A stretch of 64,000 bases of DNA from Pachypanchax playfairii (Eukaryota > Chordata > Actinopteri > Cyprinodontiformes > Aplocheilidae): the NCBI GenBank assembly GCA_006937955.1, contig SSNP01000082.1, positions 2,407,683-2,471,682 of the forward strand. The letters are read 5' to 3'. Positions 10,297 through 21,879 of the stretch are shown here, in pieces. Position numbers and translations under genes: made by a program. The notes below the pieces were generated by a model. The model had not been told where the DNA came from and did no database searches. It was given only the letters and a program-made list of their open reading frames with translations. Every line of letters starts with the position of its first letter. The first letter of the stretch is position 1.

Positions 10297-11216
10297 TCCA
10301 TCCAGGGTACCGCTACCAAAACTCATAGCACACTTCACCTGATTGAGCAATATGAGACCAGCTGCTGACATCTCTGTTGGATCCTCCAACCACCAGAGAC
10401 CTCCCAAACCCAAACGTAAGACTGAGAAGAAGTGAAAGCTTTGTTATACACGTTTGCAAATGAGCTGTAGAATCTATGTATATTTGGAGGTAACATGAAT
10501 CGTTATTACTCCTCACAGCAAAACAAACCGAGAAGAAAATCACATCTTTTCTGTCATCACAGAGGGCCTCATTAGTGTCTGTCAGAGGCTTCCTGTCCTG
10601 CCGGCCTGCACCAGCTCAGCGATAAATGGATGTTTGAAAGTGTCTTTTTTTTTAAAAAAAAAAAAAAGCCCACAATCTGATGCAATGGCTAATTGTGAAA
10701 TGTGTTCATCGCTTTCACCATGTTGAGCCACAAAAGCTGGTCATTTAAAGAGAGAGGGTTTTGCTCCAATCTGAGTGCTTGCTGTCTCACTACAAGGTCT
10801 TTGCGACATCTGAATTTGGCAGCTTTTGATTTTTACAGAAAAAACATGTGTTTTCTTACAGTGAATATGATTTTCATCTCAATGAATTTGGCTTCTGTGA
10901 ACAATTCAGTGTCATGCTTTCAGTATAATTATTAACCTGTAGAGGGGGAAAAAAATCATTTTTGTGGTTTGAAGTGATGAAGTTCAACATCATAGTGTTT
11001 TATAAGACCTGATTGTTTCATCTATACATACTTATCACTGCACAGCTAAGTAGTCAAAATTACAGGAAAGATGAAAACACAGACATGTTGGCTTCACTTT
11101 TTAATTATCTATTGTTGTAAAATGTTTAAAAATGGGCACTGATTTTATATGAAGTGTTATGCAACTTTCTTCAATTTCCTTTTTATTCAGAATGAAGCAA
11201 ATCTTCATCTGGGAAT
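10297..11216. repeat. Duplicated contig end, copy 1
   Basis: Nearly identical to 11268-12241. It lacks a 54-bp segment present in copy 2 (about 11716-11769), and an A/T run differs. It ends exactly at an N gap, so a false haplotypic duplication is the simplest reading. Confidence 0.9.
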
Positions 11217-11267
11217 NNNNNNNNNNNNNNNNNNNNNNNNNNNNNNNNNNNNNNNNNNNNNNNNNNN
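11217..11267. other. Assembly gap (51 N)
   Basis: Run of N between two near-identical contig ends. Confidence 1.
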
Positions 11268-12241
11268 TCCATCCAGGGTACCGCTACCAAAACTCATAGC
11301 ACACTTCACCTGATTGAGCAATATGAGACCAGCTGCTGACATCTCTGTTGGATCCTCCAACCACCAGAGACCTCCCAAACCCAAACGTAAGACTGAGAAG
11401 AAGTGAAAGCTTTGTTATACACGTTTGCAAATGAGCTGTAGAATCTATGTATATTTGGAGGTAACATGAATCGTTATTACTCCTCACAGCAAAACAAACC
11501 GAGAAGAAAATCACATCTTTTCTGTCATCACAGAGGGCCTCATTAGTGTCTGTCAGAGGCTTCCTGTCCTGCCGGCCTGCACCAGCTCAGAGATAAATGG
11601 ATGTTTGAAAGTGTCTTTTTAAAAAAAAAAAAAAAAAAGCCCACAATCTGATGCAATGGCTAATTGTGAAATGTGTTCATCGCTTTCACCATGTTGAGCC
11701 ACAAAAGCTGGTCATTTAAAGACCCATGCATCTGAAACGATCTGTAAAAACTCATTATAAGAGAAATATGACAAGAGAGAGGGTTTTGCTCCAATCTGAG
11801 TGCTTGCTGTCTCACTACAAGGTCTTTGCGACATCTGAATTTGGCAGCTTTTGATTTTTACAGAAAAAACATGTGTTTTCTTACAGTGAATATGATTTTC
11901 ATCTCAATGAATTTGGCTTCTGTGAACAATTCAGTGTCATGCTTTCAGTATAATTATTAACCTGTAGAGGGGGAAAAAAATCATTTTTGTGGTTTGAAGT
12001 GATGAAGTTCAACATCATAGTGTTTTATAAGACCTGATTGTTTCATCTATACATACTTATCACTGCACAGCTAAGTAGTCAAAATTACAGGAAAGATGAA
12101 AACACAGACATGTTGGCTTCACTTTTTAATTATCTATTGCTGTAAAATGTTTAAAAATGGGCACTGATTTTATATGAAGTGTTATGCAACTTTCTTCAAT
12201 TTCCTTTTTATTCAGAATGAAGCAAATCTTCATCTGGGAAT
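11268..12241. repeat. Duplicated contig end, copy 2
   Basis: Starts at the gap with TCCATCCAGGGTACC and repeats 10297-11216. It continues past copy 1's end into unique sequence at 12242. Confidence 0.9.
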
Positions 12242-12628
12242 CTAAAGTTGCTGCTCTTTTAGTTCTGCAGACTGTAGAAATATGAATCACTATGATAAAA
12301 GTTGAAAATGTGCTGTAGTTTTCATACACTGTCATCACTAACATGTTGTTTATAGTTGGAAATCTGTAATTATTGTGCACATTTTGCCTGCACATACAGA
12401 TTCGGTAGCGTGGTTCACCACTGAGCTGCCTCCAGATCATAAGGTCTTCTTAATTTTTAATAACTTTGTTGCACATTCTCGAAGGGAAACCCAGTGTAAG
12501 GAAAAAACTAAATCAAGAGTGACTTGTGTCAAAACAGTGTTGCGTTTTGGAGATAGATAATAAAGATGAATGTGTTCTTGTTTTCCTGTGTGAATTCATG
12601 CTGTTTGTGTGTTTTTTGGAAATGTCAG

Positions 12629-12759
12629 GACCTGCAGTACAAGATCTTCATCTAGAATAAGAAGCTAAAGCCTCAGATTAAGACAGATGATGCAGCAGAG
12701 GCAGAGAGGAGTGCAGATGAGGGTGAGGAGGAGGAGGATCAAACTAAAACTAAGTTCTG
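12629..12759 (+). pseudogene. plcz1: PLC X-Y linker exon, plus strand, with premature TAG
   Basis: After an ATGTCAG acceptor the frame reads DLQYKIFI, stop, NKKLKPQIKTDDAAEAE, then DEGEEEEDQTKTK. PLC enzymes have a segment of this type (LxxKIL(I/V)KxKKL followed by an acidic run) between the X and Y domains. The TAG at 12653-12655 sits where a lysine is usual. It lies on the strand opposite the C2 and X exons. The acidic run alone would be weak evidence, but KIFI-x-NKKL at a splice acceptor makes it good. Confidence 0.6.
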
Positions 12760-13818
12760 GTCTTGTAGAGTCAGAGAAGAAAGCAAGTCAGAGCTTTTCA
12801 TTCTGATGTAAACAAAATTTAATGAACACGGAATCAAAAATTGTAATAAAAATCAGGCAAATAGTAATAAGGTGCCTCAGTAACTTTTTGTGGTTACCCT
12901 CAGTGGTTTATGAGAAAGAATAAAGCAAGCTACAAGGAATCAAAATGTCATTGACACACACTGAACTGTATTCCTGAAATTGCTGTAATCCATTACAAGC
13001 TGCTGAGATGGAGCAAGCTGCAGTCCTGAAGCCGTCAGACTTCAAAGGGATTGACACCGGAAAACTGTCTAGTTTTTTTCATCTGGGATCACAGCTTGAA
13101 CGCATCATCCGTGCTCTCCCTGCAGCAAGTTATCTCCTGACCCCTTTCACACCTTTGCTGGATTGATGTACACCCATGTCAATATAGTTCTTTCCTTCCT
13201 TTAAACCTCAGCTGTGTCACTGTCAGAACTTTATTCTTCCTCCAGCTAAAGTTGCAAAGTGACTGAAACTAGTGGCGCATTAACACGACTCCATTTACAA
13301 GCTTCTCAAAGACACTGAACAAAATATTTGCAGCCAATCAGTGTGAATGACATCACCTGTGATTTACAACATCTCAAGCCTGAGTTCCTGTCACTCCGTC
13401 TGTTTTTACACACACATCCCATCCATCTCCATCATTCAGTCGGATTGTCTGCATCTGTGAGAGGAAGTCCCACTGAGCTGCTGTGTACGTGCCGTAGAGA
13501 CGGCTGCAGCTGGAGAGCTCTGCTTTTCACAGCTGCTGCAGACGGCGGAACAAAGCAGCAGCTTAGACGGATCAATTGCAGCATGATTAGATGAACTTTG
13601 GCTCCAAACGGGAATGAAAAATCCTGATTGAGACAAACATTTTGGCTGCAACATGTCTGCCTCTCTCTTTAGCTGTTAGTTTCCTCACGTGTTTAATGTG
13701 TGGTCAGTGATGCAGTGGACTTGCTGAAAGACTGATTAGCACTGCAGAATTCCCTGCAGTTCAGGCACCGACCGAGTGTTCATCTAGTGCAGAAACACAA
13801 CACCATGTTGTGTAACGC

Positions 13819-14144
13819 AACAATCTGCATAAATGAGCTTTAAACACTTGAAGTCAAAGACGCTCTAGTCTAGTTCTGTTTTTCCTTCTCCTCTTTTATC
13901 CTGTTGCTTTGTGGCAAATCATTCTGATTGTTACAACACCGTCTCATCTTGCTTCGCAGTGGCTCTTAATTTCCAATCTCATGCACAATCCAATACCCAC
14001 AAACCTGAACGATGGTTATTTCCAAGACAACTGGGGCTGTGGATACGTCCTGAAGCCAGCTGTGCTCATGTCCAGTGAGAGGAGCTTTGATCCCAGCTGT
14101 CATCAGCACAACCTCGATACCTGATGCTAAAGGTACACAATGAA
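13819..14144. repeat. Duplicated contig end, copy 1 (326 bp)
   Basis: Matches 14202-14527 at an offset of 383 bp, across the single N at 14201. After 14144 this contig continues with different sequence from copy 2. Confidence 0.9.
13960..14100 (+). pseudogene. plcz1: PLC Y-domain exon, plus strand, frameshifted (copy 1)
   Basis: After acceptor CTTCGCAG the frame gives (V)ALNFQ, the start of the conserved Y-domain block. About 31 bases on, in another frame, it reads LNDGYFQDNWGCGYVLKP followed by AVLMSSERSFDPS. In working PLCs these two blocks are in one frame about 24 bases apart, so there is a net frameshift. The Y domain is half of the catalytic barrel. The orientation is opposite to the C2 and X exons. 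Confidence 0.65.
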
Positions 14145-14200
14145 AAATAATCATTTGCTTTGAAAACAGCAGCCTGTTTTATTATTATTTCCTTCAAATT

Positions 14201-14201
14201 N
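14201..14201. other. Assembly gap (single N)
   Basis: One N between the ends of two overlapping contigs. Confidence 0.95.
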
Positions 14202-14527
14202 AACAATCTGCATAAATGAGCTTTAAACACTTGAAGTCAAAGACGCTCTAGTCTAGTTCTGTTTTTCCTTCTCCTCTTTTATCCTGTTGCTTTGTGGCAA
14301 ATCATTCTGATTGTTACAACACCGTCTCATCTTGCTTCGCAGTGGCTCTTAATTTCCAATCTCATGCACAATCCAATACCCACAAACCTGAACGATGGTT
14401 ATTTCCAAGACAACTGGGGCTGTGGATACGTCCTGAAGCCAGCTGTGCTCATGTCCAGTGAGAGGAGCTTTGATCCCAGCTGTCATCAGCACAACCTCGA
14501 TACCTGATGCTAAAGGTACACAATGAA
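14202..14527. repeat. Duplicated contig end, copy 2 (326 bp)
   Basis: Repeats 13819-14144. It then runs directly into a CA microsatellite and a repeat that copy 1 does not have. Confidence 0.9.
14343..14483 (+). pseudogene. plcz1: PLC Y-domain exon, frameshifted (copy 2)
   Basis: Same sequence as the exon at 13960, with the same frameshift between the ALNFQ block and the CGYVLKP block. The shared lesion argues against a single-contig sequencing error, unless both contigs used the same reads. Confidence 0.62.
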
Positions 14528-14531
14528 TACC

Positions 14532-14571
<40 letters not shown>

Positions 14572-14854
14572 GTGTGTTTTGGTATCCTTATGGGGACCGT
14601 CTATTGACTTCCATTTATTTTAGTAACTAGATTTATACCTAACCCAAACCCTTTTCCTAACCTTAACCATTACTGATCTATAACTAACCCTAAGACTAAC
14701 TAAAACTCTATTCACACCATACCTATAAACCTAACCCCTAACCCTAAAAAGGGGCGTCCCCCTTATGGGGACCAGGCTTCGGTCCCCACAAGAACCCTCG
14801 GACCCCAGAAAGATAGTAAAAGTCAGGAAACTGGTCCTCAGGTCAGAAATACAA

Positions 14855-14893
<39 letters not shown>
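14528..14893. repeat. Dispersed repeat with CA runs at both ends
   Basis: CA run at about 14538-14570, then GTGTTTTGGTATCCTTATGG, TAACCC-rich sequence, CTTATGGGGACC and a second CA run at about 14862-14893. It resembles a very common fish repeat built around GGGGACC and CCTAACC. The same end starts contig 17115. It sits where the plus-strand Y exon meets the region with the minus-strand X exon. Confidence 0.6.
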
Positions 14894-14894
<1 letters not shown>

Positions 14895-17113
14895 CAGCCC
14901 CTGCAGAGGAGTAGAGGAGTTACAGATTAAGGTGTAACGTTACAGAGTGTTCTTCACATGCACGTATGAGTGTATCGATGCCTCCTAACAGGGCATTGTG
15001 CAGCAGAGCTCATCTCACTCTTTGCCTCCGGATAACGGCTCTCCTGCTGGCTGCTGTGAACTAACAATGATGTAAAACCTCCCCAAGAGTGTCTGTTTAA
15101 TTAGATTATCTCCCTCAGAAATTAAAGGGAAAGAAGAGATGCGGGTGATTTAATGCAATTAGTCCCTTAGTCCAATTAATAAATCATCAAGTACCATTTT
15201 TTACGCATCTAAGCAGATGATAATAGCAGCACTCTACTATACAATATCTTAAAGAAAGCCTCATTTCAGAGCACTGGCAAATGCTGAGTGTAAGGTGTAA
15301 GTGAGAGAAGATGTAATTGGCAAGTGCAACCCATCCAGCAGCAGTCTCACCAGTGGGTGGGGCTGAAGAAAAGACAGAACAAATAGAAAAGCTAGGAAAG
15401 AACAGCAGAAAGATAAAAAGAGGAAGGAACTCCCCAGAGACCCCAAAAGGCTAACAGTCTCTACTAATAGTGAGTCGGTGCCACATGAGTAAGTTACCAC
15501 TGGCAAATAGCATCTAGTATTTACACTTCAGAGATCTGGAGAAAAATGTAGTTGGAAAAAAGATCTTGTATTGTTTGAGGTTTGAGTCCCCTTGAGTTCA
15601 TACTAAATTCAGTTGATGTGTATATGAATAAAAAAGATGAGGAAGGAAAAAATGTCTGTGTCCTCTACTTGCAAAAACATTGCTGTTTTCAGGGACATCT
15701 CATTGTTGCTGCTTTAGTGCTGCTGTTGTTGATTTCATTAACACTAAAACAGCTGATTAACAATCCTCTGATAGTACTTAACTGACTAAATCAAATTCCC
15801 AAAAGTTGATTAAAAAGTGTTCCTTTTATTTCTTTAAGCAGTGTTGTTTATGTTACATCAGTCATCAGTAATGGTTCTGAAGACTTTGGGTAGATTATAC
15901 TATAATATACAGTAGAGGGTGAAATCTGATTGGATAAAAAACATGACATCCAAATACATGTACTGGAAGCATTCCAGCCAAAGGAAACACTACAAAGTGA
16001 CAAGAAAAGACTGTGAGGAATAAATTATTACAATTTCATGGAACAAATTCTAGAATTTAGGTTGTAATTGTAGGTCAGTGCTTCTGATAGTGTTTATTAA
16101 GCCAACAGAGGCCCTGACAGCTCACCACTGACCTGGATGCAACTGATTGCTCTCTGTGGGGACCAGAATTACTCCATAAGAAGATAACATATTTTTATCA
16201 ATGAGGTTCCAAATTGAGCAATCTTATCTCAGTGGGGGATCCTGTTGTGTAGAGAAGTAGAAGCACATTATATACCAGAGGCACTTGTAAGAGAAAATAT
16301 ACAACACAAGACAGACAGGCTCAACACACAGTTACCTCGAGGATGTGTTGAGCCACAGTGGTGATGACATTAAAAAGGATCTTAGTGGTGAGGGTGTAGC
16401 CATGGTAAACTGCAGCTTCCATATCTGAACCATCCCAGCACTCGATCAGTGGCAACCACTTCAGAGTTCTGACAAACACACATGCACACATACTCACACA
16501 CATACACACACACATGCATATGAGAATTGGAAACCTTGGAAAAATTGGAAGCTATTTCCTGCCATTTGTACAGTCTCAAACCATAACTGCATGTACAAAT
16601 TTTTTCACATGTTCATTTTTAAGTATAGGTCTTTTGAAACAGAGTTTTATGTTTTCTTTGGAAGCTAATTATGTCCCTCTCAGTCTCCCCTTTTACAAAC
16701 GTATCTCTTTTTCACCACACATTCTGCTTCTCTGACATTTTATAGCTGGAAATTGTATCTGCAACTCTGACATGTGATCTTGAATTAGCTGCAGTTATGT
16801 ATAACATATTGTTTGGATTCTTTTCTTTCTTTGTGGGTTTTGTTTGACCTGAAACCTCCAATCGGGATTAAAATTTGTCTTTTTTAAAAACCAACAGTCA
16901 GTTAAAATGCTTACTTTATTCATCGGATGGTGGGCTAATGCATGTTAGTGACAAAGATATTCTGTCCACTTAATGGTGGGATAGTTCTGTGTGGAAACGT
17001 TTTTATTAGCAGCTAGCTAACCCGTAGCTGCTTCATGTGGCTGAAGTGGATGAGCGCTTCGGGCCACTTGTTTGAGTTGAAGACCCACCATGGAGGATTT
17101 TATTGCTTTTTTT
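14743..17113. repeat. Haplotype-like duplicated block, copy 1 (short allele)
   Basis: 14743-15630 matches 17115-18044, and 15625-17113 matches about 19461-20945. The two halves are contiguous here but separated by about 1.4 kb in copy 2. It ends at the N at 17114. Confidence 0.9.
16336..16468 (-). CDS. plcz1: PLC X-domain exon (copy 1), minus strand
   Basis: Acceptor TTTGTCAG, donor CTCGAG|GTAACT, 133 bp, open in phase. It reads TLKWLPLIECWDGSDMEA, AVYHGYTLTTKILF, then NVITTVAQHILE. CWDG and YHGYTLTxKI are hallmark X-domain motifs of phospholipase C. The usual ELDCWDG is LIECWDG here, so the conserved catalytic Glu is Leu and the Asp is Glu, while the YHG histidine remains. This suggests weak or absent catalysis, and the exon may belong to a decaying gene. 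Confidence 0.7.
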
Positions 17114-17114
17114 N
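17114..17114. other. Assembly gap (single N)
   Basis: One N inside a T run. The sequence after it starts again inside the repeat seen at 14743. Confidence 0.95.
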
Positions 17115-17226
17115 CCTAAAGAGGGGCGCCCCCCTTGTGGGGAACAGGCTTCGGCCCCCACGAGAACCCTCGGACCCCAGAAAGATAGTAAAAGTCAGGA
17201 AACTGGTCCTCAGGTCAGAAATACAA

Positions 17227-17230
<4 letters not shown>

Positions 17231-17308
<78 letters not shown>
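17231..17308. repeat. (AC)n microsatellite, about 39 units
   Basis: Uninterrupted AC run of about 78 bp. The allele in copy 1 (14862-14893) is much shorter. Confidence 0.97.
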
Positions 17309-17310
<2 letters not shown>

Positions 17311-18044
17311 CAGCCCCTGCAGAGGAGTAGAGGAGTTACAGATTAAGGTGTAACGTTACAGAGTGTTCTTCACATGCACGTATGAGTGTATCGATGCCTC
17401 CTAACAGGGCATTGTGCAGCAGAGCTCATCTCACTCTTTGCCTCCGGATAACGGCTCTCCTGCTGGCTGCTGTGAACTAACAATGATGTAAAACCTCCCC
17501 AAGAGTGTCTGTTTAATTAGATTATCTCCCTCAGAAATTAAAGGGAAAGAAGAGATGCGGGTGATTTAATGCAATTAGTCCCTTAGTCCAATTAATAAAT
17601 CAAGTACCATTTTTTACGCATCTAAGCAGATGATAATAGCAGCACTCTACTATACAATATCTTAAAGAAAGCCTCATTTCAGAGCACTGGCAAATGCTGA
17701 GTGTAAGGTGTAAGTGAGAGAAGATGTAATTGGCAAGTGCAACCCATCCAGCAGCAGTCTCACCAGTGAGTGGGGCTGAAGAAAAGACAGAACAAATAGA
17801 AAAGCTGGGAAAGAACAGCAGAAAGATAAAAAGAGGAAGGAACTCCCCAGAGACCCCAAAAGGCTAACAGTCTCTACTAATAGTGAGTCGGTGCCACATG
17901 AGTAAGTTACCACTGGCAAATAGCATCTAGTATTTACACTTCAGAGATCTGGAGAAAAATGTAGTTGGAAAAAAGATCTTGTATTGTTTGAGGTTTGAGT
18001 CCCCTTGAGTTCATACTAAATTCAGTTGATGTGTATATGAATAA

Positions 18045-19460
18045 GGCCATAAGTGCCCCCTTCTTAATTTAGCTTTCACCCCATTTAGTTCAGACATGAC
18101 TGCTGTGCCATTAAAACTTGATCCAGACATTCATGTTCCTCCAAGAAACAGATAATGAGAGCAGATAAGAGCTTACCTGCCACTCATGTCCCAATCCACT
18201 CCCAGACATCTGCTACATGCCGCCGGACCAGAGGGAGCTGCATTACTCACATTTGTCTTCTCATTCAGCGTAATAGCAACAAATATGTCTTATAAACTTT
18301 TTTTTATCTCTTCTACAATTATTTTACCAATAGCAACACTTTCATCATGTGTCCCATGAATTAAAATTACTGGTTATCCAAAATTATCTATTAGTCCTTT
18401 CAATAGTCCTTTATTTTCTCCTCACCTTTTCGTTGTAGAGCACAATTTCTCTGTGCACTTGTTCACTGAGCAGGAAATTAACTCCGGCTTCCCAGATGTT
18501 CTTAAAAGCACTGCAGACTACAAGTGCCCTACCGTGGCCAGATGACACCCTGCTGCCTTTGTTAGCACAATTCAGATTTGTGAACCAAGTCAATCACTCA
18601 ATAACAGGTATTCCCAGTAGTATAATTTGCAGTGCTCCTTGGAGGCTGTAAGCTAATGATACTGATCATAGGCACTGGTCTGTAAGTGGCAAACAAACCC
18701 CTTCCTGAGCTGAGACAAGCAAGGTGGCTTGACCCACCTTTATTCAAAATGTCTAGCTTTTTCTGAAAAGTTCATCTTGAAAAGTATTTGAAAGTATGCC
18801 AGAGACTTGCACTTTTCTTTCTCCGCTGTCAGCTATTGTGTAAAAAACTAACTCTAATGTATTATTGCAGATCAATTCAGCTGTGCTTTGCAAGTTGAGC
18901 TCGGAATCAACAGGTTTGCTCTGACCTATCAATCGATCAGAAAATGGAAAAATACTGATGCTATCGTGGGCTAGCTAGCTTTTCCTGTGTGGCGAAATGT
19001 GACTGGTAAAAGTCCCATTGTTAATAGAAACGTCTCCAGAAAGTTAAAGGAAACAAAATCACACTGGATATCCATACTGATGGAATGAGTAATGTGTTAT
19101 AAACTAAAATATGCTGCATTATGTCATGAAAATAAAATGATCTGAATGCTGTTTTGTAGGGCTGTGGCAGTATTTGTTTTGTTCCTTCTTGCATAAAGGA
19201 GCAGATCCTGGTCCTACTGATGGGTTAAAGACCTTTTATGGCATTGTCCAGCTCTCTTAGAGTAACTTCCTGTCTTCTGGAATCTCCTTTATGTTCATAA
19301 GACTGTACTGGGAGACCAAACAAACCCTCTGGCAATGACACATTAATTTTCCATCCCAGATTTGGACTGTCTGTGCAATCTCTGTAGGGTCCAGGTATCA
19401 CCTCAAGTCACCAATGGTGACACTGACTCCAGTCATTTATAAAACTACTGAAAAGTAGTC
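18045..19460. other. 1.4-kb insertion/deletion segment between haplotype copies
   Basis: Present only in the second copy. Its edges share AA with the flanks, leaving ATGAATAA to the left and AAAAAAGATGAGG to the right, as in a microhomology deletion in copy 1. No terminal repeats, target duplication or recognised coding sequence was found. Confidence 0.75.
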
Positions 19461-20166
19461 AAAAAAGATGAGGAAGGAAAAAATGTCTGTGTCCTCTACT
19501 TGCAAAAACATTGCTGTTTTCAGGGACATCTCATTGTTGCTGCTTTAGTGCTGCTGTTGTTGATTTCATTAACACTAAAACAGCTGATTAACAATCCTCT
19601 GATAGTACTTAACTGACTAAATCAAATTCCCAAAAGTTGATTAAAAAGTGTTCCTTTTATTTCTTTAAGCAGTGTTGTTTATGTTACATCAGTCATCAGT
19701 AATGGTTCTGAAGACTTTGGGTAGATTATACTATAATATACAGTAGAGGGTGAAATCTGATTGGATAAAAAACATGACATCCAAATACATGTACTGGAAG
19801 CATTCCAGCCAAAGGAAACACTACAAAGTGACAAGAAAAGACTGTGAGGAATAAATTATTACAATTTCATGGAACAAATTCTAGAATTTAGGTTGTAATT
19901 GTAGGTCAGTGCTTCTGATAGTGTTTATTAAGCCAACAGAGGCCCTGACAGCTCACCACTGACCTGGATGCAACTGATTGCTCTCTGTGGGGACCAGAAT
20001 TACTCCATAAGAAGATAACATATTTTTATCAATGAGGTTCCAAATTGAGCAATCTTATCTCAGTGGGGGATCCTGTTGTGTAGAGAAGTAGAAGCACATT
20101 ATATACCAGAGGCACTTGTAAGAGAAAATATACAACACAAGACAGACAGGCTCAACACACAGTTAC

Positions 20167-20299
20167 CTCGAGGATGTGTTGAGCCACAGTGGTGATGACA
20201 TTAAAAAGGATCTTAGTGGTGAGGGTGTAGCCATGGTAAACTGCAGCTTCCATATCTGAACCATCCCAGCACTCGATCAGTGGCAACCACTTCAGAGTT
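20167..20299 (-). CDS. plcz1: PLC X-domain exon (copy 2), minus strand
   Basis: Identical in sense to 16336-16468, offset 3831 bp. The first base completes the AG-ending codon of the upstream X exon at 23426, so the phase is right for splicing from that exon. There is probably one exon per haplotype, not two exons in one gene. Confidence 0.7.
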
Positions 20300-20799
20300 C
20301 TGACAAACACACATGCACACATACTCACACACATACACACACACATGCATATGAGAATTGGAAACCTTGGAAAAATTGGAAGCTATTTCCTGCCATTTGT
20401 ACAGTCTCAAACCATAACTGCATGTACAAATTTTTTCACATGTTCATTTTTAAGTATAGGTCTTTTGAAACAGAGTTTTATGTTTTCTTTGGAAGCTAAT
20501 TATGTCCCTCTCAGTCTCCCCTTTTACAAACGTATCTCTTTTTCACCACACATTCTGCTTCTCTGACATTTTATAGCTGGAAATTGTATCTGCAACTCTG
20601 ACATGTGATCTTGAATTAGCTGCAGTTATGTATAACATATTGTTTGGATTCTTTTCTTTCTTTGTGGGTTTTGTTTGACCTGAAACCTCCAATCGGGATT
20701 AAAATTTGTCTTTTTTAAAAACCAACAGTCAGTTAAAATGCTTACTTTATTCATCGGATGGTGGGCTAATGCATGTTAGTGACAAAGATATTCTGTCCA

Positions 20800-21326
20800 C
20801 TTAATGGTGGGATAGTTCTGTGTGGAAACGTTTTTATTAGCAGCTAGCTAACCCGTAGCTGCTTCATGTGGCTGAAGTGGATGAGCGCTTCGGGCCACTT
20901 GTTTGAGTTGAAGACCCACCATGGAGGATTTTATTGCTTTTTTTATTTTATTGGATAAGTGAGGCATGCAGGATGGTGTGTGAGGAGGACAGAGGATCTT
21001 AAGAGGGACTGCAGAAAGTTTTGGAGCCGCGGGACAATTATAAACTCTTTGCCACGGACTGAATCGATGACTGAGCTTCAAACAGGTAGGAGCTGCTTTT
21101 ATCAGAATCAGTGTGTGATCAGCAGGGCTGGAGAGCATGATTAGTGAACTGAACTCATGATAATTTATTGTCCTGCTCGAATCAGGGATCAGAGTGGGTT
21201 TGGTGAGGAATATTGGTCGACCTCAACATTGGAGCGCGCGGGGGGGGGGTTAACAAGCCTGGCACCCAGATAGCTGAAGGCTTTGTGCCGTGTTATTCTG
21301 TTCCAAATGCCATATCTCACCTTTAA
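20800..21326. mobile_element. Non-autonomous DNA transposon (MITE family B)
   Basis: Left end CTTAATGGTGGGATAG, right end ATGCCATATCTCACCTTTAA, imperfect inverted repeats. The inside matches the element at 35920-36794 (TGGAGGATTTTATTGC, then GAGAGGATCTTAAGAGGGAC). No coding capacity. Copy 1 of the haplotype block breaks off inside it at 17113. Confidence 0.7.
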
Positions 21327-21870
21327 TTTTTTGTCTTAGTACCTGTCTTATTTTGGTAGTCTCTGTCCATGTATTTTATATCTGATTTCACCTCTCGGCT
21401 GGTTCTTGTCAATATCTTTCATCAGCCCTTGTTTGTGTAAATAATCCTATCTTCAGCTGTGAGTGTTGTATTTTGGTATTTTTCTGATTCAACTTGTTTT
21501 GAATTCCTGCTTGAGATTTTCAGATGTTTACATATTCAAACCAGGGAACAATTGCATTTTGTGGGAAATATTCCTACAAAGTATCATCTTGACAGATATG
21601 ATTACAACAGGTTGAATAGCTGCTTTAACATTTTGAAACACCAAATAAAGAAACTTCAGTGCTTCCTTTATTGTCACTTGTAGCAAATAATGATAATTTA
21701 TAGAAGAAAAAATATTTCATAAAATCTAATTTCTAAATGAAATTTGTTTTACTCATGTACTAAATGAACAGCTGTGATACAGTGAGCAATCAGAGTACTT
21801 TATGCATTGAATATTTTTGGAAGCTACATATCTACTTCACACCTTCACATCCTCATTACAGAGTCATTCC
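21327..21870. other. No recognised feature
   Basis: AT-rich sequence between a MITE and a decayed transposon. Nothing supportable on either strand. Confidence 0.3.
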
Positions 21871-21879
21871 TTTCCAAAA

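Larger units (their letters stand above)
17115..20945. repeat. Haplotype-like duplicated block, copy 2 (long allele)
   Basis: Repeats 14743-17113 with a longer CA run and an extra 1.4 kb at 18045-19460. It then continues into unique sequence, so it represents the second haplotype or the overlapping next contig. Confidence 0.9.

Noticed and set aside
10313..10543. 76-codon minus ORF present twice (also 11284-11514)
   Set aside because: The duplication is an assembly artefact, not conservation; no motif.
14641..14745. CCTAACCC-like runs as telomere repeats
   Set aside because: Irregular TAACC words inside a common dispersed repeat, not TTAGGG arrays.
16382..16579. Cys/Val-rich ORFs such as MCVCMCVSMCACVFV
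   Set aside because: Translation of a CA-rich stretch next to the PLC X exon; the real signal is the spliced X-domain exon.
17035..17346. ORFs with long His-Thr runs
   Set aside because: Translated (AC)n microsatellite crossing the N at 17114.
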